Of a DNA stretch of 64,000 nucleotides, positions 59,870-64,000 are shown piece by piece (position 1 is the stretch's first letter; each line of letters begins with the position of its first letter). The stretch comes from Peribacillus saganii. Its GTDB lineage: Bacteria > Bacillota > Bacilli > Bacillales > DSM-1321. Position numbers and translations under genes: made by a program. The notes under the pieces were generated by a model, which was not told the DNA's origin, searched no databases, and saw only the letters and a program-made list of their open reading frames with translations. The stretch is from positions 1 to 64,000 of the forward strand of contig NZ_QVTE01000045.1 in assembly GCF_003429095.1 (NCBI RefSeq), given 5' to 3'.

Positions 59870-60756
59870 CAATCCTTGTCCAGCAAAGGGCGATTTTGCA
59901 AGCTATAAAGCCAAGTCTAAAAAGTGTTTCAATTCAAATATAAAGAAACATAAATAATTATTCATTATTTAAGGACTTGATGGTCACGGCCTCTTTACGC
60001 GGTAAGGGTCGCAGAAGTTTTGTTGCCTGTTGACCCACCGTTGCTTAAGCAGTTATCGCTGCAAACTGGTATGTTTTTATTGAATAGAGGGATTAATTAA
60101 GGATTAAACCCAGAAGTAATACATTTAAATGTTCTGACCAAGTAAATAAATTTTGATCTAAAGTAAGCTAACTTAAATGATCTGATTCTTTTAACTAGGG
60201 CTGCGCCTGAATAGAATTAGCATCAAACCTCCAGATCCTCCCTTTCGTCTCAACTTCAAATATCTAATCCTGACTCTCCAATAGGTTTATTTAAAAAGAA
60301 CATAATTACTGAATTCTTCTATTTAGAGGATTTTTCTTCATTACTAGAGTGCAGTTCTCATCCTAATCGAACGTAAGTCGTTGGACATCCTTTGCCGGCT
60401 GCTAAAGTTATTGTCCATTTTTTTCAATGTTTTTATCTTGGTTTATTCGAAAATCAGCTCTTCTTACTTTATATTTAATCAGTCAGATCCCTTGCTGAGC
60501 TCAATATGTTTGTTCTTGTGAGTAACGTTTCTAAATTCTTATATTTAACATGTTTCTTTCTTTATTGCAAAAATACATATTGTTCGATTTGTGACCCTGT
60601 AAATTTCCGAGCCACCTGCAATATTTTTTGGTATTCATTCAAATTATTTTTTTTGTAAAACTTATTTACTTTATACTTACAAAATTGCCACAAATGCTTA
60701 AAGTTTTCCAGTTAAACTGTTTCTAGAAAAGAGAAATGAGGAGGAATAATAAATTT
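59870..60756. other. Gene-free stretch before the PhoX gene
   Basis: Nearly 900 AT-rich bases show no frame with a ribosome site, no recognisable protein motif, no tRNA and no repeat shared with the rest of the window. It may be decayed accessory DNA, and it must contain the promoter of the following gene. Confidence 0.45.
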
Positions 60757-62199
60757 ATGGAAAATCTAGAAGCAAAAAGTGGCATGAACCGACGGGACTT
60801 TTTAAAAGCGGGGGGAATGGGCACGCTTGCACTTACACTTGGATCAACTGGAGTATTGACACTCGGTTCAAAAGCATTCGCGGATACTGCCAATAATCCA
60901 ACAAGCGGTTTTGGAGGGTATGGTCCTTTGGTTCCGGATCCGAATGAAATTCTCGATCTTCCTAAAGGTTTCCATTACAAAATTATCTCTGAAGAGGGCG
61001 GTCAGCTGACAAGCGGCGGAAAAATTCCTGGAGCCTTTGATGGAATGGCAGCTTTCGAAGGACCTAAAAATACGACCATTCTTGTTCGCAATCATGAATT
61101 GGGTACAAGTGCAGCAAATCCGGTGGTTGGGACCAAGCCTTATGATGTAACTTCTCTTGGTGGTACAACTGCTCTAATTGTAGGTCCAAATCGAAATGTC
61201 ATCAAAGAATATGTAACTTCTTCAGGCACAATTCGAAATTGTGCAGGAGGAGCGACACCTTGGGGTACTTGGCTGACTTGCGAAGAAACCCGGTCCGAGA
61301 CACACGGTTATGTGTTTGAAGTGGATCCGCGGCAGCCGGAGAACGAAATGTCTAGAACCCCAATAAAAGAAATGGGGCGCTTTTCTCACGAAGCCTGTGC
61401 AATCGACCCAGCGACAGGATATGTATATTTAACGGAGGATGCAAGTCCAAGCTACCTTTACCGGTTCATTCCAAATGACGTCAGCCAAAAGCCGGGTGCG
61501 TTACATAAAGGCGGCAAGCTTTATGCAGCTGCAATTGGAGAGATAGATGATGTAGCAGCCAGTACATTTAAAACAGGACAGAAATTCGGGATTGTATGGA
61601 AGGAGTTGGACCCTCATTTTTGCCGTGAGGATGCTGCTAAACATGGCTGCATTCAGTTTAAAAAACTGGAGGGAGCGTTCTTTCAGGCCGGTGTCTTCTG
61701 GTTTGATGACAGCTCTGCCGGCGAAAAAAATCTTGGGCGCATTTATCGCTATGTTCCCTCCACCAACACATTGGAGCTTTTCTATGAGGCAACAGATGCA
61801 AAAGACATGGAATCCCCGGATAATATCTGCATGACTCCGTGGGGTGACCTTTGGTTCGTTGAAGATGGAGCAGGTAAGGACAGACTGATGGGGATTACCC
61901 CAGAAGGCAAAATTTATCCTTTTGCCTCCAATCATCTCAGTGATTCTGAAATGGCAGGGCCTACCTTCTCGCCTGACGGAAAAACGCTATTTGTTAATAT
62001 TCAAAGCCCGGGTAAAACCTTTGCCATCTGGGGTCCTTTCCAGCGCAGAAACTCTGCACGCGCACGAGAAATGTCCTTTGCAGCCCCTTCAAAACACTTT
62101 GCACCACAAGTTTCAGACAAGCTCGTTGAGTTTGCTGAGCGTCAGGGCATGTCTATTCTCGAAGCTGCAGCATTTGTGCGCCACGGACTGGAGATTTAA
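60757..62199 (+). CDS. PhoX/DUF839 family protein with Tat signal
   Basis: This 480-residue protein has a twin-arginine signal (NRRDFLKAGGMGTLALTLG), so it is folded in the cytoplasm and exported. The rest matches the DUF839/PhoX family of beta-propeller phosphatases: GFHYKIISEEGG, RNHELG, NCAGGATPWGTWLTCEE, RFSHEACAIDP and ESPDNICMTPWGDLWFVEDG are characteristic. Relatives include calcium- and iron-dependent alkaline phosphatases. Activity against phosphate esters is inferred. I chose the ATG at 60757, after GAGGAGGAATAA; the frame extends seven codons upstream. The gene stands alone with its own terminator. Confidence 0.85.
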   Translation: MENLEAKSGMNRRDFLKAGGMGTLALTLGSTGVLTLGSKAFADTANNPTSGFGGYGPLVPDPNEILDLPKGFHYKIISEEGGQLTSGGKIPGAFDGMAAFEGPKNTTILVRNHELGTSAANPVVGTKPYDVTSLGGTTALIVGPNRNVIKEYVTSSGTIRNCAGGATPWGTWLTCEETRSETHGYVFEVDPRQPENEMSRTPIKEMGRFSHEACAIDPATGYVYLTEDASPSYLYRFIPNDVSQKPGALHKGGKLYAAAIGEIDDVAASTFKTGQKFGIVWKELDPHFCREDAAKHGCIQFKKLEGAFFQAGVFWFDDSSAGEKNLGRIYRYVPSTNTLELFYEATDAKDMESPDNICMTPWGDLWFVEDGAGKDRLMGITPEGKIYPFASNHLSDSEMAGPTFSPDGKTLFVNIQSPGKTFAIWGPFQRRNSARAREMSFAAPSKHFAPQVSDKLVEFAERQGMSILEAAAFVRHGLEI

Positions 62200-62221
62200 C
62201 ATTATATAAAAACCCATGAAA

Positions 62222-62263
62222 AGATGTAAACCGCCCCAGTTTGGTTTACATCTATTCTTTTTT
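62222..62263 (+). terminator. Terminator after the PhoX gene
   Basis: AGATGTAAACC pairs perfectly with GGTTTACATCT and is followed by ATTCTTTTTT. Confidence 0.85.
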
Positions 62264-62336
62264 AGAAGGTAAAATATATTCGACTGTATTGGTAAAAAAA
62301 TAAATTGGATGTTTTATCCAATTTAGCTAGCTAGAT

Positions 62337-62364
62337 TGACAGACTAGTAATAAAGTTGTAGACT
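62337..62364 (+). promoter_or_regulatory. Promoter of the lysine-riboswitch transcript
   Basis: TTGACA (62337-62342) and TAGACT (62359-62364), 16 bases apart, lie just before the riboswitch aptamer. Confidence 0.5.
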
Positions 62365-62400
62365 GTTAAAGTAAAATTTAATAAGACCTCACTTTTAAAT

Positions 62401-62580
62401 AGTGAGGTAGAGGCGCGATATTTAACAGTCTTTAGTGGAGCTTGAGAAGCGGGGATACTAAGGAGAAGGAAATGTCGCCGAAGCAGGGAATATTCTCAGT
62501 ATTGCTTGCTGGGTCTGCAGTTAAGAACTGCAGGACTGTCTCAATAAGCTTCCCGGTTTATTGAGTTGTGCTATCTCATT
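62401..62580 (+). ncRNA. Lysine riboswitch (L-box)
   Basis: The sequence follows the L-box order: P1 strand AGTGAGGTAG, then AGAGGCGCGA, GTGGAGCTTGAG, GAGAAGGAAATGTCGCCGAA, GCTTGCTGGGTCTGCAG with its matching arm CTGCAGGACTGTC, and the closing strand GTGCTATCTCATT. P1 pairs AGTGAGGTAG with CTATCTCATT. A strong terminator (62618-62646) follows, so lysine should stop transcription. It lies directly in front of an amino-acid ABC transporter operon. Confidence 0.9.
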
Positions 62581-62617
62581 TGGGAAAGAGAGGACTTAAG
62601 GGCAACTATGCATAATA

Positions 62618-62646
62618 CGACCTGAGTTTTTCTCAGGTCGTTTTTT
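62618..62646 (+). terminator. Riboswitch-controlled terminator
   Basis: CGACCTGAG pairs perfectly with CTCAGGTCG and is followed by TTTTTT, between the lysine aptamer and the binding-protein gene. Confidence 0.88.
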
Positions 62647-62687
62647 GTCTGCATAAATATTTAAGAAAAAACAGGAGGAGAAAACGC

Positions 62688-63524
62688 ATGAGAAAAAAGG
62701 CAACACTATTTTTCGTATTGCTGCTTTCAGCTATTGTTCTTTTAGCTGGATGCGGAACTAATAATAAGTCAGATTCTGGATCATCAGATAAGGATACATT
62801 TAAGGTAGGTCTTGAAGCTGGGTATGCGCCATTCAACTGGACTCAAAAGGATGATTCCAATGGTGGTGTGAAAATAGAAGGTACTGCAGAATATGCGGGT
62901 GGTTATGATGTAGAAATTGCTAAGAAAATTGCCGATGGTTTAGGTAAAGAATTAGTGATTGTCAAAACTGAATGGGATGGCCTTGTCCCAGCCCTGACTT
63001 CAGGTAAAATTGATGCAATTGTTGCAGGGATGTCACCAACAGCAGAGCGGAAAGAAACAATTGATTTTTCGGAAAACTACTATAAGTCAAATCTCGTTAT
63101 GGTGGTTAAAAAAGGCGGAAAATATGACGGGGCAACTTCCATCCAAGACTTCAAAGGAGCCAAAATCACGGCTCAATTAAACACCTTCCACTATTCTGTG
63201 ATTGATCAAATTAAAGGTGTATCCAAAAAGACAGCAATGGATAATTTCCCATCGATGAGGGTTGCTCTTGAATCAGGAACCATTGATGGATACGTTTCAG
63301 AACGTCCTGAAGGTGTTAGTGCTTCAGCTGCAAACGAAAATTTTGCAATGGTCGAATTTAAAGATGGATTTAAAACATCAGAAGAAGATACGGCAATCGC
63401 TGTTGGGCTTGAAAAAGGCAGTAAATCAACAGAAAAAATTAATAAAATATTAAAAGGCATCTCAGAGGAAGAACGTACTAAAATTATGGATGCCGCTATT
63501 AAAAATCAACCAGCAGCAAAATAA
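62688..63524 (+). CDS. Amino-acid ABC transporter binding protein, probably lysine
   Basis: This 278-residue lipoprotein has a signal peptide with lipobox LLAGC (Cys near 21) and a family-3 solute-binding fold: VGLEAGYAPFNW, GYDVEIAKKIADGLGKEL, GKIDAIVAGMSPTAERKETI and DFSENYYKSNL. Family 3 proteins bind polar amino acids. The lysine riboswitch upstream indicates lysine as the ligand. AGGAGGAG precedes the ATG. A hairpin (63534-63565) between this gene and the permease would lower downstream expression, as is usual for binding-protein operons. Confidence 0.9.
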   Translation: MRKKATLFFVLLLSAIVLLAGCGTNNKSDSGSSDKDTFKVGLEAGYAPFNWTQKDDSNGGVKIEGTAEYAGGYDVEIAKKIADGLGKELVIVKTEWDGLVPALTSGKIDAIVAGMSPTAERKETIDFSENYYKSNLVMVVKKGGKYDGATSIQDFKGAKITAQLNTFHYSVIDQIKGVSKKTAMDNFPSMRVALESGTIDGYVSERPEGVSASAANENFAMVEFKDGFKTSEEDTAIAVGLEKGSKSTEKINKILKGISEEERTKIMDAAIKNQPAAK

Positions 63525-63533
63525 AGAATAATT

Positions 63534-63566
63534 AAAACCGGCTGTATTTGTATGCAGTCGGTTTTA
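63534..63566 (+). terminator. Intra-operon attenuating hairpin
   Basis: AAAACCGGCTG pairs with CAGTCGGTTTT (one G-U pair), between the binding-protein and permease genes. Confidence 0.7.
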
Positions 63567-63589
63567 TGATGATTTAAAGGGGGAGAAAA

Positions 63590-64000
63590 ATGAGCTTAGA
63601 GTGGATTGTGAAGATCATTTCAGAAAACTGGCCTATGTTCCTTCGCGGGGCAGGTATGACGCTTTATATTGCTCTAATTGGAACTGTCCTGGGTGCAGTA
63701 ATTGGTTTGATGGCAGGGGTTATACGTACGATTCCTATGCCAGAACGCGGATTAAAAAAGGCTATTCTTAAAGTGACTAATGTCATTCTTTCTATTTATA
63801 TCGAGTTTTTCCGCGGAACACCAATGATTGTTCAGGCTATGGTCATTTATTATGGTTCGGCCTTGGCATTTAATATAGACATGAATGTTTTATTAGCGGC
63901 AGTCATTGTCGTTTCTATTAATACAGGAGCTTACATGGCGGAAATAGTCCGCGGCGGGATTGTTTCAATTGATAAAGGGCAATTTGAAGCTGCACAAGCA
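63590..64000 (+). CDS. Amino-acid ABC transporter permease, truncated by window edge
   Basis: The first 137 codons are present and the frame is open at the edge. The protein begins MSLEWIVKIISENWPMFLRG and has the His/Glu/Gln-type permease features LRGAGMTLYIALIGTVLGAV, then YIEFFRGTPMIVQAMVIYY and the EAA-region start INTGAYMAEIVRGGI...KGQFEAAQA. AAAGGGGGAG precedes the ATG. It is the second gene of the lysine-riboswitch operon; an ATPase gene is expected beyond the window. Confidence 0.92.
   Translation, partial: MSLEWIVKIISENWPMFLRGAGMTLYIALIGTVLGAVIGLMAGVIRTIPMPERGLKKAILKVTNVILSIYIEFFRGTPMIVQAMVIYYGSALAFNIDMNVLLAAVIVVSINTGAYMAEIVRGGIVSIDKGQFEAAQA

Overview
The window is the replication-origin region of a spore-forming member of the Bacillaceae (Bacillus-like). 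This rests on the gene order, on sporulation genes (spoIIIJ, soj/spo0J, yyaC, CotF-family coat genes) and on AGGAGG-type ribosome binding sites. The exact genus cannot be fixed from the sequence; the dispersed intergenic repeats suggest a Mesobacillus/Cytobacillus-like lineage, but that is a guess.

Layout. oriC is bipartite and surrounds dnaA: DnaA boxes lie at about 11.3-11.55 kb, and an unwinding element with DnaA-trio repeats lies between dnaA and dnaN at about 9.53-9.67 kb. Leftward on the minus strand run dnaA, dnaN, yaaA, recF, remB, gyrB, gyrA, an HD-GYP-like gene, and then the promoter and boxA leader of an rRNA operon whose 16S gene is beyond base 1. Rightward on the plus strand run rpmH, rnpA, spoIIIJ, jag, mnmE, mnmG, rsmG, noc, soj, spo0J, a DUF554 gene, yyaC (minus), mscS, yyzM, yyaE, ychF, rpsF-ssb-rpsR, a decayed yybS, gdpP, rplI, dnaC and purA. 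A five-gene glutathionylspermidine-synthase-like/DUF350 operon follows, then four tRNAs (Lys, Glu, Asp, Phe), walRKHIJ-htrC, a CxxH/CxxC gene and rlmH. Nearly all genes are co-oriented with replication.

Accessory region. Directly after rlmH the conserved order breaks. The last 18 bases of rlmH recur exactly at 57041-57058, and two diverged copies lie between. This is the arrangement left by staphylococcal-cassette-chromosome (SCC)-type integration at the rlmH 3' end. No recombinase gene is present. The 7.2-kb cargo holds a relic of a multicopper oxidase, a MurF-like ligase, an 871-residue protein with three apparent ligase domains (ATP-grasp, phiEco32-type COOH-NH2 ligase, YheC/D ATP-grasp), a separate YheC/D ATP-grasp protein, and a protein with VCBS/FG-GAP-like segments. 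The three ligase genes look like a peptide- or amide-forming pathway of unknown product, possibly acting on the spore coat or cell wall. It is the best candidate in the window for an undescribed system.

After the island come a yraD-G/adhB-like spore coat cluster, about 1 kb without a recognisable gene, a Tat-exported PhoX/DUF839 protein, and a lysine riboswitch controlling an amino-acid ABC transporter that runs off the right edge.

All calls were made by reading the sequence and from family knowledge. No database search was run.
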